From: Uloborus plumipes
Lineage: Eukaryota; Arthropoda; Arachnida; Araneae; Uloboridae
Direction of reading: 5' to 3'
DNA: 64,000 nucleotides
NCBI GenBank assembly: GCA_038373865.1
Contig: JAXGGA010002044.1
Location: forward strand, 62,001-126,000
Below the pieces are notes generated by a model that saw nothing but the letters and a program-made list of their open reading frames with translations, was not told the DNA's origin and searched no databases. This document shows positions 1 to 11,516 of this stretch, piece after piece; position 1 is the stretch's first letter; each line of letters opens with the position of its first letter. The translations under genes were made by a program, and so were the position numbers.

Positions 1-1993
1 AATATTGCTGGATTACTGCTCAGAAAATCTTTACATTTACTCTTATCATATTTTAGCACGTTCTATATCAGAAATAAGAAGGTTCTGTAACCAGCCCGTT
101 TTTGCGGTAAGTATACCCCCCTATGTCAACAACTATTTTCCAATCAGCTATCTTTTCTTATCATTAAAGTAAGGCACTTATTTAGTAATGTGCACGTACG
201 GAAGGAAAAATTAGTCAACATTCATTGGGGAAAAAGTGGAAAGGTAGAAACAAATTTAAATGAGATGTTTTTATTAGTTAAAATAATTCCATTTATTCGC
301 ACAAGGAAATGAAGAGAACGAGCAATAACGAATTTACAGATTAAAGTAATTGATACGCAAAATTTAGTCTTTAAACTTACAATCAGAGCCAAAATATTAA
401 ATGTAAACATTAATAGTATTTTTTAACTTATGTACTTTCATTAGCATCGTTTCATAATAAAAGGAAGTTAAAATAACGTTTAAGAGAAAACTTTTAAAGA
501 AAACTTTTTTTGAAAAGAAAGTTTTTAAACCTATCTTGTGTGAAAGTTTTAAAAATATACCAGTCTGCCATGGGATGAAAGTTCATTTCTAAGTGGAAAG
601 AAGTAGTCTCAATTGCTACTTTGTATGGGCGTTTTATAATCGTCATTAAACTTCATGGGTGCCTTTGCTGAAGCTTTCTAGTATTTTATTGCAAGTCTTA
701 AACAGAAGTAAAATAATTCAAAAACGATAAACTGTGGCTCATTAAATGAAAAGATTAGGAAACTGTAATGAAAAGGATAGCGGAAACTCATTTTCTTGTA
801 GGCGTTGTTTACATAATTAATATCCGCTGTGTCTCGTTTTAAAATAATACCTTTTTGATTTAATGCTTTGCCTTTTGACGACGTTGTTTGTATCGCCTGA
901 GTGTACACTATATCACCAAAAGTATTGCGATGTTTTTGAAAGTTCGCATTGGTAAGGATTTCTCGATAAATAAGCGACCAATTGTTGCTATAACATTTGT
1001 ACCATAAAAAAAGGCTTCAGCTGACATTTCTGACTAAAAATAAAATCCCTCCATGGGTTTAAGAGACAAATGGGGGGGGGGATTAAAAAAAAACATAATT
1101 CATCCTATAAAGCTGAGAATAAACTGAAAGTTACAGAAATTAATTTGAAAATTATTTATAATTTTCGTACAAATTGTTGTGTATAATTGTTCTAACAAAA
1201 AATTGTGCGGCAAATGTTATACAGAAAATTGTTCTCTTATGTTTTGAGAAATCTTTCAAAATGCAAATTTTCGAAAGTTTCTCAATATTTTTGTTACATA
1301 GTATAATACTACACATTTGAAAAATTAAAAGCAGTTGCAATGTGAATACATAAAGCATATTATAAAATACTGTATTAGTTTTCAACAGGAATCATGATCA
1401 TCATAAAATTCTATCTCGGAACATTATGATGCCTATAAAACCTACCGGAAAGAACCTTCTAATAGGAGAATACTATTATTATCTAACACTACTTATTATC
1501 TAACACGGTTAATATCTAAAACCCATAACCCCAAGATGGGAAAATCACGAGACGGTACGTGTTTGAAAAAAAAAACCATAATGAAAACGTAAAAAAGCTG
1601 TAATCATAAATAATACATTATAAGAAACATTTAAATAAATATTACTGATGTTAAACAATAGAAAAGAGGAAAAAAAACATTCCTTAGATTTCGCTATAGA
1701 AAAAATATTGAATAATGCTCTGGAAATAAAATTGCACAATGCTTGAAATGTAATTGAAATGATTTAACACATTAAAAAAGAGAAAAAAAAAGAAAAAAGA
1801 AAGAAGTGGCCATTCCAAAAAAAAATCATTCATTCCATTTAAAATCATCTACCGTTTTTCATTATCTACATCTTTAATTAATTATCAAAAATACAAAATA
1901 ATAATTGCAATTTATTAATTGCAGTATGACTGTAATTACTGGCAAGTTCAGCGCAATCACTTGTTAAACATTCATAATTATGTTGCAACATTA
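1..1993. other. AT-rich non-coding DNA
   Basis: I see no gene here. Short open frames are interrupted and low in complexity. A G run lies near 1072-1080 and A-rich runs near 1770-1820. No inverted or direct repeat stood out by eye. Confidence 0.5.
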
Positions 1994-1995
1994 TA

Positions 1996-2960
1996 CACTG
2001 GTCTACATTGAAAATGCAACACCACGAAGGAGTGGTCGGAAAGTGATGAAATTCGGTACAAAGTCAGCGACAGCAAGGAAGAATAAGTGATCTTTATTTC
2101 AAAACGATAGACAAAATACAGAGCGAGAATGGCGTCAGGGCTCAGTAGGATGTAGGACCACCGCGGACAGCGATGCACGAAGAAACATGTCTAGGCATGG
2201 AGTCAATAAGAGCACGGATGGTGTCCCGAGGGATGTCTGTCTATTCCCTTTCAACCATTTGCTACAGTTCGTCTTCTGAACGAGGCAGGGACAGAGTCTG
2301 CAAACGGCTAAAAACCACATCCCACACATGTTCGATTGGTGACTGGTCAGGAGGGTATGGTGGCCAGGGAAGCATAGTATAACCTGAAGAGCATGTTGGC
2401 AGACAAGAGCACTGTGTGGTCGGGCGTTATCCTGCAGAAAAATTGCATTAGGCAGCGTCTGAAGGCAGGGGATTGCCACCGGCCGCAGTACATTATCCAA
2501 GCGTCGTTAGGCCGTCATATTGCCTAGAACACGAACTAGAGGTGATATGGAATTGTACGAAATAGCGCCCCAAACCATCATGCCACGTTGGGCCATGTGT
2601 AGCGTTGCACAGTTACTGCTGGATTAGATCTGTCTCCACGTCGACGCCACACACGTATGCGGCGAATGTCTCTGGATAAGCACAAGCGTGACTCATCTGA
2701 GAACACGACGTTTCGCTATTCTGTCATGCACGACGCTCTAGTCCGGTACCATGCCAAACGTTAGAGGTCTATGCTGTGGGGTCAATTGCAGTCTTCTTAG
2801 CGAGGGCCGTAATCGCTGGCCACGTGCAATCTATTGAAGGTAAATGGTTCTGCGCGACACAGGAGCATCCAGGGTATCTTGCACATGCTGCAGAATCAAG
2901 GTACAAGTGACTTGGGAGTCCTCCAAAGGTTGCACTTCTTGAGGAGTGGAACAGTACTTC
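1996..2960 (-). mobile_element. Degraded Tc1-like transposon, N-terminal end lost
   Basis: The element begins with CACTGGTCTACATTG after a TA dinucleotide at 1994-1995, the usual Tc1/mariner terminal repeat and target site. Minus-strand reading gives a Tc1 transposase from about 2930 down to 2140. I could not find the matching terminal repeat on the right, where the helix-turn-helix coding part should lie, so that end is truncated or too diverged. Confidence is high for family and low for the exact right boundary. Confidence 0.75.
2140..2960 (-). pseudogene. Tc1-like transposase pseudogene
   Basis: This is a relic of the DDE transposase that cuts and pastes a Tc1 element in the nucleus. On the minus strand a stretch reading QVTCTLILQHVQDTL near 2900 matches the segment before the catalytic core. 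FSDESRLCLSRD near 2700 carries the first catalytic Asp. FLQDNARPHSALV near 2425 carries the second. PIEHVWDV near 2340, with the catalytic Glu, is in a different frame from the second Asp, so at least one frameshift separates them. In-frame stops occur near 2830 and 2740. The N-terminal DNA-binding domain is not recognisable. It cannot make active enzyme. Motif order and the terminal repeat at 1996 agree. Confidence 0.8.
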
Positions 2961-3019
2961 CCAAATTCAGACTCATAAGCTTATCGCATCCATGCCAAAC
3001 AGGTATGCAGCAATTTTAG

Positions 3020-3785
3020 CTGTTCAAGGAGGCCACACGCCTTTTTAAAACGCATGCAACATGTCTAAACAGTACCTTTTTTTCATCTTTTACATGTAAC
3101 CAAAATGTTGCCTAAAACCACCTTTTTATGTTTTTTCCACATTGTCAAAGAATTAAAGCTTAGTTCCAATATTTTTAGGTCTTTTTTTCTGTATTGTGCA
3201 TTGATACACGCGTACTATCCATTGTACGCTAATCTGTGGTTTTCTTGCACGGTTTTCTTCACTTTTTTGCTTGCTCTCCAAATTATTTTGAACAGTGTAT
3301 ATTGGTAATATAGTGTTTTGTTTTACGTGGAAGTGACGTGTATTTAAATCCTGCATGATACACCTGTTTCGCCTTCGTTTTATTGGAATTAATCGTGCTT
3401 TATTGCTTACTTTTTCTCAAAAAGAGCAAATCTTAAAAAACTAGATTTTAAATGAATGATACCAGCAGAAGCTGCTGAAAAATACCATTACAGTACCAAA
3501 AAAGTAAAATAATTAAAGATCATTAGAGACAAACTAACATTTCTTTTAAAAGTATGATATATATTTATGTTTCGGATAATTTCACTTCACTCCTCGAAGG
3601 GCCACAGTACCTGTATGAAGTGTGTGAATGTCTATTTTTGGAACAGATATGTGTCAGTGACGAATATAATACTCATTCGTTCATGCAAAAATGGAGTATA
3701 ACATGCAGTATATCATATAACCGTATAAAAAATGTAATGTTGAGAAACATTGCTGGGAATTTTTTCAATCAAATACTGATTATAA
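3020..3785. other. Unassigned AT-rich spacer
   Basis: This lies between the Tc1 relic and the solo LTR. An isolated AACAGTGTA near 3291-3299 could be a lost Tc1/mariner end, but no partner was found. Nothing else is recognised. Confidence 0.4.
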
Positions 3786-3789
3786 ATAT

Positions 3790-4409
3790 TGTAACGAGTC
3801 CGTAGCACCTTCAACTTTCTTAAATAAGCATTCCAATCTTGAGGAAGTAAGTAACTATAAATTTATTTAAAAGTATGTACACTTATTTACAATAGGAGCA
3901 GGAAACAATTGCTAAACATCCAGCAATTAGGTAGCAAAACAGTACACTGTACTCTCAACAGTAACTCAGCACCACGTATCTAACGTGAACAGTAATTAAG
4001 AAAATTACAAAAGCAAAACAACCATTCACCCGAGCGAATAAAAACGAGTCTGCCAGACATCAAATCTGAAAAGAACTAACTAACGTGTTCAAGGCCAGCT
4101 ATTTATACTCGGAACGAAATTTTGACAACATTCTAGCAAAATCCTGTTCATTCATAACTTAAATAATCCATTCAAGAAAGTTCTAGCGATAAAAATAAAA
4201 ACCTACAATAATACAGCTCAGCGCGAAAATGTCTTCATGCTTATTAAATATGGCGCAAGTGTAAAAACTACAAAGTTTTACAGGGCCGGTATACAAGTGA
4301 TAAAAGTGATATCTTCAGATACTTTTGCAACATGTCGCCAGATAAAACCAAAGCTAGTGAAAATGATGCAAGGCAGGAAAAACAACAACTATTTACAAGA
4401 TTTGTAACA
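3790..4409 (-). mobile_element. Solo LTR of an LTR retrotransposon (620 bp)
   Basis: The segment runs from TGTAACGAG to TTTGTAACA, so it has TG...CA ends, and it is flanked on both sides by ATAT (3786-3789 and 4410-4413), a 4-bp TSD. Read on the minus strand it carries a TATA box (TATAAAT, complement of 4101-4107) and about 240 bp further on a poly(A) signal AATAAA (complement of 3862-3867), the expected U3-R-U5 order. No internal region or second LTR is nearby, so it is most likely a solo LTR left by LTR-LTR recombination. The 4-bp TSD suits a Ty3/Gypsy-type element, but class cannot be settled from an LTR alone. Confidence 0.8.
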
Positions 4410-4835
4410 ATATGATCACTTACAATTTTTAAAAATTCATTAAGTAAAAAGTGTAGAACGTTTTTCACTAAGCATTATTGCATTGCGGCAAAAATTTAAA
4501 AATATCATTTTCCAGGAAATAATGAGAATAGTTAATGTATTTTTTAATCAAATTACTAACTATTTAAACTAATGCTTAGTTAAAATAATATTCATACTTT
4601 TAATAAGTCTCTAAACTTAAGATTCCAATTCCTTAGATGTTAAAACTGCATTGTTCAAAAAAATGTAAGGAAATCTTTCAGTTCAAATTAGCAGTCTAAG
4701 TGTTTAAGGAAACTGAGACGGAAACAAAAACAAACAAAAATTATTTTTTGTAAGATTTCAAAAGAAAAACGTCTTCGCAAGATAAAAATAACTTTTTGCT
4801 AAGGCAGGGTGGAATTGTATCACGAAGTAATTAGA

Positions 4836-5205
4836 AAGATTAATTACTTTTTGCATGTTTGAATCCCTTTTAGGAGGAAGAAAATTTTTCAACAATTAGA
4901 AAATGTAAAACTTGGTAAAAAAATACTATTTAACGTTAAAACTTGATTGTGTAACTTACTGCAAACAGATTTGCTGTGCAAACTTTTTTATTAAATAAAA
5001 TCTATCAAAGCAGTGGTTTCAAGACTTTGGTGCCCTTGGTACTTCTTATAGAATAAGTACTTGAATAATTTCTTGTGTTTTCAATTAGTTTTTGCGTGTT
5101 TGATTCTTTTTTTGAGGGGCAGAAAATTTTAATCAATTAGAAAAAGTAGAATTTTTTAAAAGAAATACCGTTTAGCACTAAAACTGGATTTAAAGAATAT
5201 CTCGC
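4836..5205 (+). repeat. Diverged direct duplication, period about 241 bp
   Basis: About 120 bp at 4840-4960 recurs at 5081-5200. Both begin with an aattasttttgc-like stretch, then a tttga(g/-)tcc segment, an AGAAAATTTT block, CAATTAGAAAA, and a run ending in TTAAAACT(T/G)GAT. Similarity is obvious but low, so the duplication is old. No coding content is seen. Confidence 0.6.
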
Positions 5206-5271
5206 TGTTTTTCAATTCAAAAGCCAATGATTTATTTAAAAAAATAATAAAACCATGTATAAAGTATCTTG

Positions 5272-5492
5272 CCGGCCACCTTGTCTAGCGGACAGGCACG
5301 GGGAGGCTAGAGCAATCCCGGCTAGAGCATAAACCTACTGTTACTCTCTCATCTTATTAATTTTTGTTTATGTGTGTTGTGAGGGGCTGCCTGTCCTATA
5401 AACAGATCCTATGGCATGTGTGTTGAGCTTAAATGGACTTCTGCCCTAATGGTGCTAGTGAAAATGGAAGCCGTACTAATTCTGCCTTGAAT
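5272..5492 (+). mobile_element. tRNA-derived SINE, diverged copy (family A)
   Basis: It starts CCGGCCACCTTGTCTAGCGG, a tRNA-like head with a Pol III A-box-like segment, followed by a worn B box (CAATCCCGGCTAGAGCA). The body (GATCCTATGGCATGTGTG, then TTAAATGGACTTCTGCC, then GGAAGCCGTA) matches the better-preserved copy at 10754-11059 read on its minus strand. No clear TSD is left. The family identity rests on alignment of the two copies within this window. Confidence 0.8.
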
Positions 5493-5555
5493 TGAATATA
5501 TTTATCTACTTTATTTTCAATATTGATCAGCACTAACATTCAGCTATATAACATA

Positions 5556-6773
5556 CACTGAAGTGACAAAAGTCATGGGATAGCAATATGCAAATTTTCA
5601 GATGGCAGTAGCATCGCATAGAACAGGTATAAATGCGCAGTGCTTTTACAGAGCTTTCATTTCTGTTCAAGTTATTCATGTGAAGAGGTTTTAACGTGAT
5701 GATGACCGCACGACGTGAATTAACAGACTTTGAACGCGGAATGTTAGTTGGAGCTAGACGCATGGGTCATGCCATTTCGGAAATCGTTAGAGAATTCAAC
5801 ATTCCCAGATCCACTGTGTCAAGAGTGTGCCGAGAGTATGAAATTTCAGGCATAACATCCCACCATGGACAGCGCAGTGGTCGACCGCCTGCACTTAAAG
5901 ATCGAGACTGGCGACGTCTGCAAAGAGTCGTAAATTCTAACAGACAAGCAACACTGCGTCAAATCACCGTAGAAATCAATGTGGGACGTATAATGGACGT
6001 GTCTGCTAGAACTGTGCGGAGAAATTTGGATTTCTTGGGCTATTCCAGCAGAAGACCGACTCGAGTGCCTTTACTGACAGAACGACATCGCTTGCAGCGA
6101 CTCTCGTGGGCACGTGAGCATATCGGTTGGTCCCTAGATGAATGGAAAACCGTGGCCTGGTCCGATGAGTCACGATTTCAGCTGGTAAGAGCCGATGGTA
6201 GGGTTCGAGTGTGGCGCAGACCCCACGAAGCCATGGACCCAAACTGTCAGCAAGGCACTGTTCAAGCTGGTGGTGGCTCCGTAATGGTGTGGGCTGTTTT
6301 TTCATGGCATGGACTTGGTCCTCTAGTGCGACTGGACCGAACATTGACTGGAAATGCTTATGTGCAGCTACTTGGAGATCACTTGCAGCCATTCATGGAC
6401 TTCATGTACCCAAACAACGATGGGATTTTTATGGATGACAATGCGCCATGTCACCGGGCCACAACTGTTCGCAATTGGTTTGAAGAAAATTCTGGATAAT
6501 TCCAACGAATGATTTGGCCACCTAGATCGCCCGACATGAATCCCATTGAGCATTTATGGGACACCATCGAGAGGTCTGTTCGTGCCCAAAATCCTGCCCC
6601 ATCAACGCTTTCACAATTATGGACGTCTATCGAGACAGCATGGCTCAATATTCCTGCAGAAGACTTCCAACGACTTGTTGAGTCCATGCCACGTCGAGTT
6701 GTTGCACTTCGCCGGGCAAAAGGAGGGCCGACACGATATTAAGAGGTATCCCATGACTTTTGTCACTTCAGTG
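5556..6773 (+). mobile_element. Near-complete Tc1-like transposon (1218 bp)
   Basis: Terminal inverted repeats begin CACTGAAGTGACAAAAGTCA at 5556 and end with the reverse complement at 6773. At least 26 bp pair (through CATGGGATA / TATCCCATG). TA dinucleotides at 5554-5555 and 6774-6775 are the duplicated target. The interior is filled by one transposase frame. Full length, matching ends and a single coding defect mark it as a relatively young insertion. Confidence 0.95.
5699..6742 (+). pseudogene. Tc1-like DDE transposase with one in-frame stop
   Basis: This frame encodes the transposase of the surrounding element. The first ATG is at 5699 and the terminal stop at 6740-6742, giving 347 codons before it, the usual Tc1 length. 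Residues 1-55 form a helix-turn-helix (IVREFNIPRSTVSRVCREYE). A GRPP hook sits near residue 61. A second HTH spans about 75-115. Catalytic residues are D156 (AWSDESRFQL), D247 (FMDDNAPCHR) and E284 (NPIEHLWD). Counting the stop as one residue, 36 residues separate D247 and E284, a DD36E rather than the classic DD34E pattern. Codon 267 (6497-6499) is TAA, between D247 and E284. Nothing else breaks the frame. The truncated product would lack the catalytic Glu. Confidence 0.95.
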
Positions 6774-6957
6774 TAATGGTGGGTCTTCATTACTGTACTT
6801 GCAGCTTTTTAGTGGAGCTAGATGAAAGAGCTAGATGCAAAGTTTCGAGTGCGTACCGCTAGATTTTTTTGGGCGTTATTGTACAAATTTCTCTTGTAAT
6901 TAATGACTCAATTAGTCAAATGGCGAAAAAGGAAGAGGTGATTCATTCATATATTTA

Positions 6958-7714
6958 CGAGGGCTGTTTTATTTCAACCTCTAAACGCACAGTATAAAAG
7001 TCAGGCCTCTGGCAGGTGGCTGATGTACGTAGTAAGCGACTTTCCATCCCCCCCCCCTCCTACACAATCTGTCACTGTCGAGTCCAACACGCAATTTTCT
7101 GTTGAGCCGCTGTCCCATAGACATGGCTGTCACTATTGATTCTCCCGCCAAGTGTGAAGTACGAAGTGTTTTGCGAATTACTGTAGATTTTTGGCGTCAA
7201 ATTTCGCGACACTTACAGAGAGCTATTCAAAACAAACGAAGAGGCATTCTGGCTTTTGGGATTGTTTTAATACAAGGCTATACCCGTCCTCATAGCGCTC
7301 GTGTAACCAGCGGCTCATTCAGCAACATTTTTGAACACCCACCATGTAGTCCCGACCGAGCTCCAAGTGACTTTTATTTGTTCCGAGAACTGAAGAAGAG
7401 ACTTGGGGCCTTTCCAGACCCCTGCTTGGGATCTGGAAAAGAATCGTGCTTCCAAAGTGACGTGGAACTTAAAGACACCGTCACATCTCACTTCTAATCA
7501 TTAGCGGCAATATTAAACGAAGAAGAGGGTATTATAAAGTTTCTTCACAGATATAAAAAATGCTTCAATCGCCAAGGTGATTGTGCAGAAAACCTGCAAT
7601 GTACATTACGTTTGATAATAAAATATTTTTTGTACGTTCTTCAGTTATCTTTTTATAGCCTATCGGAGGTTGAAAAAAAGCAAAAAAAAAGAAAAGAAAA
7701 AAAAACAACCCTCG
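6958..7714 (+). mobile_element. Internally deleted mariner element (757 bp)
   Basis: TA at 6956-6957 and 7715-7716 flank an element that begins CGAGGGCTGTTTTATTTCAA and ends AACAACCCTCG. The inner parts of the terminal repeats (TTTCAACCTC / GAGGTTGAAA) also pair across an A-rich insertion. Mariners are normally about 1.3 kb, and the size and transposase content indicate loss of roughly 500 bp in the middle. Confidence 0.85.
7123..7640 (+). pseudogene. Mariner transposase pseudogene, central deletion
   Basis: From the ATG at 7123 the reading starts MAVTIDSPAKCEVRSVLR, the N-terminus of mariner transposases. After about 20 codons it passes directly to the C-terminal part: HLQRAIQNKRRGILAFG, then a degenerate second catalytic motif (IQGYTRPHSA, where families have HDNARPH, so the Asp is lost), then PPCSPDRAPSDFYLF with the third Asp of the mariner DD34D triad, then ELKDTVTSHF. 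A stop at 7495-7497 breaks the frame. Downstream codons in the same frame still read like the mariner tail (HRYKKCFNRQGDCAEN). The first catalytic Asp lies in the deleted part. Not functional. Confidence 0.85.
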
Positions 7715-7769
7715 TAATATTATACGCAACGAGAAACCGGTTTCATATGCAACAAATATGTAATTTGTA

Positions 7770-7852
7770 GACACTTTCTAGCTACCTACTTGGCGAATCA
7801 TAGGAGATCGCTAACTGTTTGTGAGCTCTCATTAGCAGGCTAGCTCATGCCA
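7770..7852 (-). repeat. Fragment of the Harbinger-like MITE seen at 23878
   Basis: On the minus strand this piece reads AGAGCTCACAAACAGTTAGC then GATCTCCTATGATTCGCCAA then GTAGG, matching the interior of the 302-bp MITE at 23878-24179 (about 23992-24035). The terminal repeats of that MITE are not present here. Confidence 0.65.
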
Positions 7853-8329
7853 AATGGAAGTACTTTCCATTGTCAAGTTATGCTGCAGCCGATAATAGTG
7901 TAGTTACAACCTCGTGGGCTACGATTTTGTTACTCTAAGATACGCGTGTTAAGGGCAGTCAACGGCTGCTGCCATGGATTTAGCTCTGCAATTGTCCTCC
8001 CTCTATGGATCATCACACAATATTCCCCTCTTTTTTCTTGTAGGAATATGTAAAGGATACTTTTTAGCTATTTTCGGCGGACTGAAAAAATGTTTCAGTC
8101 AGCGATTGCTTCTGCCAATGCGTACATAGTACGAGGTGTAGGAAAAGAGTTTGAATAGAGATGGAATATTGTTCAGGCGTCAGGCAGACGGCACATAGAG
8201 CATTATAAGCATGGTTTAAGTATGTGGGGAAAAAGTACACCTAATATAAGCGTATATATTTTTTCTAAGTGTTAACGCTTAGAAATATATAAGATTGAAA
8301 CTCCAACATTATTTTTTAATCAATCTGTA

Positions 8330-8593
8330 AATTGAAGGGCGTGGAAGATGAAGGAGTTATGTGACAAAACACACATTGCGAGTAATTGAAGTTCAAAGTT
8401 TTGTTGTTGCAGTTGTTGTATCTTTTTCGTTTTCTGGTTTTGTCTTTAGCGTGTGTATGAAATTGGCCTAATGACACCTACTTTTTGATGTACCAAGTTT
8501 TATTTGCTTACCTGTACCCATTAATTACCATTGTCTAGAGTGTTCATTTTGTAAAATCTAACATAGCTCCTTCATCCACCAAGCCCTTCAATT
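8330..8593. mobile_element. MITE with long imperfect inverted repeats (264 bp)
   Basis: The ends AATTGAAGGGC / GCCCTTCAATT are perfect. Pairing continues inward with mismatches for about 33 bp (TGGAAGATGAAGGAG against TGGTGGATGAAGGAG). There is no coding capacity. The TSD is ambiguous because the outermost bases are palindromic AATT. Superfamily not assigned. Confidence 0.75.
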
Positions 8594-10740
8594 ATTACAA
8601 TGAAAATATTGTGGTAAGTAGCAAATCAAATCAGCAGGTAATTAATGGCGGGAAATACAAATAAGGTAAGTTATCGTAAAATGTGCAGTGTTCCTACTGT
8701 AGAACACTTCAAAAGTAGGATTACTTTTACTTTTTATCTCTGAATGGCTACATTGAAAATCATATTACATTGAAAGTCGTATGAATGTAGGGCAGGCGGT
8801 TGAATTTGAAGATATCACCTTGAACTGTCGTCATTGAATATATTGATATCACTTTTGTGAAAATGTATTTCTATGTTCTCAGTAAGAATTAATTTAAAAT
8901 GTTAGACTTCTACGCAATGATATGATTTTTAAAAGATTATTTCTTTTTCTTATTTTAATTAACTTTTACCTCGATAAATTAAACATAGTTATAATTTTAC
9001 GTCATGCGAGTGGAGACTGTACGCCCCCCTCCCCCATACGAAAATCCCTTTAATCTCAGAAAAAAATAAAAAAAACGTGTTCGAATTGTAACTAATTTTG
9101 AAATAATAACTAATTATACCATCTTTGAATTAAATCGAGTTCATTTAATAGCCAAATTATTTTCTGACTGAAACGAGTCATATCTCAGAATAGAAACGTT
9201 AAACATCGTATATTTAATAAATAAAACGGAGTTTTAAACAAAATAATCTGTGAAATCTTAATTTGCATTTTAATTTCATTTCCGTACTTAAGTTAGATTT
9301 TTTTAAAAATTTTTCATCATCTTAAAAGATTTTTCTTTGTCATTTTTACGCATGCACAGTATAGAATAAATGAGAAAATCTCTTTCACCCAGCTTATGCT
9401 ACAAAATGTTTTCTTTTTAATTTAATTTGCACCTTCGGATTTTTAAATTGGATTCTGCAAGATAAGTGTATTAAATTAAGAAAGTTTCTTTTTCTTCTAT
9501 TCCTTAGAAGTATTTCGGCTCACTCTAACGTATAGATTGAGTTCGTCAGATTTAAATGCAGACGTGAGATTTAAGCTGAAAGATAAAATTTAAAGAAAGT
9601 TGAATGAGTGAAGTATATTTTCAAGAAGTGTAGCAGAAAACTTCCCTTTTTTTGTGAGTTAGAATACCTCAAATACGGCAATAAGCATTCCAAGAGGCAC
9701 GTGTTGAATCCTTGTAGTAGTATCAAAGATATAAGGTCTTTGATAGTATTACAAATGTGTTACGAAGTTGTAAGGAACGTCTTTTCTGCAGTAAAATGTG
9801 AAACAGGGGAAAAAAAGCAAAAAAAAAAAAAAAAAAGATATGCAGTGAACTCTAGCTTATACACCGCCTCATGTATGCGTCTTTTTTACTTATGCGACGA
9901 GTTTGAATGTTCCCAGCATATTCTAAAGCAAAATAATGATAGTATCATTCGTTTATGCGGACGCTCTAAAGATTAATATTTCCTTTATGCACCGAAAATG
10001 TAAAAAATTTCATTTATTTTCTTCAAAAGAAAAAGCATTTTTCCTCACTTTCCTCTTTAATCTTTCACCTTCAGTGATCACCGAAGGCATTTTTTCCTCA
10101 TGAACAAGAGTTCGTAGAGGAACAATTATCCATTATGCATCGTTTTAAAGGGAACAGTTTGTAATTAGGTATGCTATAACTTTTGTTTTCTCTTTATCAT
10201 TATAGTTACGCTACAGTAATTGCAAAGCCATAGTAATACGTCCTTTTTCTGTAGAAACATTCTTATTCATTCTCTCATTAGAACCTATGTTGAGTTTTTG
10301 TCCTTTAAATCCCCTTGTTAATTTATACGTCTCTCTCCCTCATACGCCTTTTTCTGTTGGTCCCTTGGTCCGGCGCATAAGTGAGAGTTCACTGTATTAT
10401 TAAAAATTAGGACAAACTGCAACAATTATATGCATTCGTGACGTTGACTTTGCATCATTTTTCTGTTCGTCAAAAATGCATTTGTATTGATACAATATAC
10501 TGACATTTTCCTGGAAAAGTGTATTAGAGAAAAATAAAGATTGCGAAAATTTTGTTGAATTGAATACACAATTACATCAATCTTTTTTCTGAAATTAGAC
10601 TTAATTATGCTAGTTTATATTGTTAGATTTAAGTCAGTTAATCTTTTTAAATACAATCGACACCGTGCAAAAATTTTTCAATTATTTACTTGACTAAAAC
10701 TTCAGTTTGACAACAGTCTTTGAACTTATATATATTTAAT
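8594..10740. other. AT-rich non-coding DNA
   Basis: No supported gene. An open frame of 122 codons at 9608-9976 has its length inflated by an A run (9819-9836, read as lysines), and its sequence matches no family I recognise. A short palindrome CCTTCAGTGATCACCGAAGG lies near 10069. Confidence 0.5.
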
Positions 10741-10753
10741 GCATTCTTGTGAT

Positions 10754-11059
10754 GTTTGTTGTTGTTGTTACATGCCCCCGTTGGTCAGCAGAGCTAGACC
10801 AGGTCCAGGAAGGATGGGGTAAGGATACGGCTTCCGTTTTTAAGAGCACCATTTTAGGTAGAAGACCGATTTTATGCTCATCACACATGCCATAAGGACC
10901 CGTTCATAGGGTAGGCATTCATTCATAACTCACTTTCACACACACAGAAAGGACAATGACATGAGAGAGAGAGAAAGTACGCCCATGCCCCAGCCGGGAC
11001 TCGAACCCGGGGCCACCGCATTACGGTCAGACGTCGCTGACCACTAGACGAGGTGGCCG
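10754..11059 (-). mobile_element. tRNA-derived SINE, well preserved (family A)
   Basis: A perfect 13-bp TSD, GCATTCTTGTGAT, flanks it at 10741-10753 and 11060-11072. Read on the minus strand it starts CCGGCCACCTCGTCTAGTGG (A-box region), carries a clear Pol III B box GGTTCGAGTCC near 11003-11013, and resembles a tRNA through CCCGGCTGGGGCA. A tRNA-unrelated body follows and the 3' end is an (AAC)n tail. TSD, polarity and tail are classical for a SINE mobilised by a LINE. A diverged relative lies at 5272-5492. It is a SINE rather than a tRNA gene because of the body and tail. Confidence 0.95.
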
Positions 11060-11072
11060 GCATTCTTGTGAT

Positions 11073-11508
11073 TTTAGTTGTTATACAGTTTATACCATGT
11101 TTTAATATTTTAAGTGTCTTCTTACTACAAATATTTTGATTTGTCAGTTGTTCGCCGTTTTTACTTCATAGACAAAATAAACTGTTTTTCAAGTAAAAAA
11201 TACTGTTGATCTCTGTATGAATTATTCAACATATATTTGTTAAAACAATCCGTTCAGACATCCTGAAACATGGTAAAAAATCACACTTTCACAATATAAG
11301 TCTTTATTGATATCAATTAATAAAACCAAATTTTTTTATTGAAAACTTAAACTAATAGCTTTTTCTTTCCTGTTAAATAAAAAAATAACCTTTTATATTT
11401 CTGCACCGCTTTTCATTAGTGCAAAACATATCAAATGTAACATTTTCCACTCTTGAACAGAATTGTCACTACTTATCTCATTCATTTTCCTTTCATTTTA
11501 CTAATCTT
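11073..11508. other. AT-rich spacer, nothing recognised
   Basis: No coding or repeat signal seen between the SINE and the hAT-type element. Confidence 0.4.
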
Positions 11509-11516
11509 CCTTTTCT

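Noticed and set aside
9608..9976. Open frame of 122 codons
   Set aside because: Runs through an A-homopolymer read as lysines. No domain or homology recognised.
10980..11060. Possible tRNA gene on the minus strand
   Set aside because: The tRNA-like part is the head of a SINE with body, tail and target duplications.
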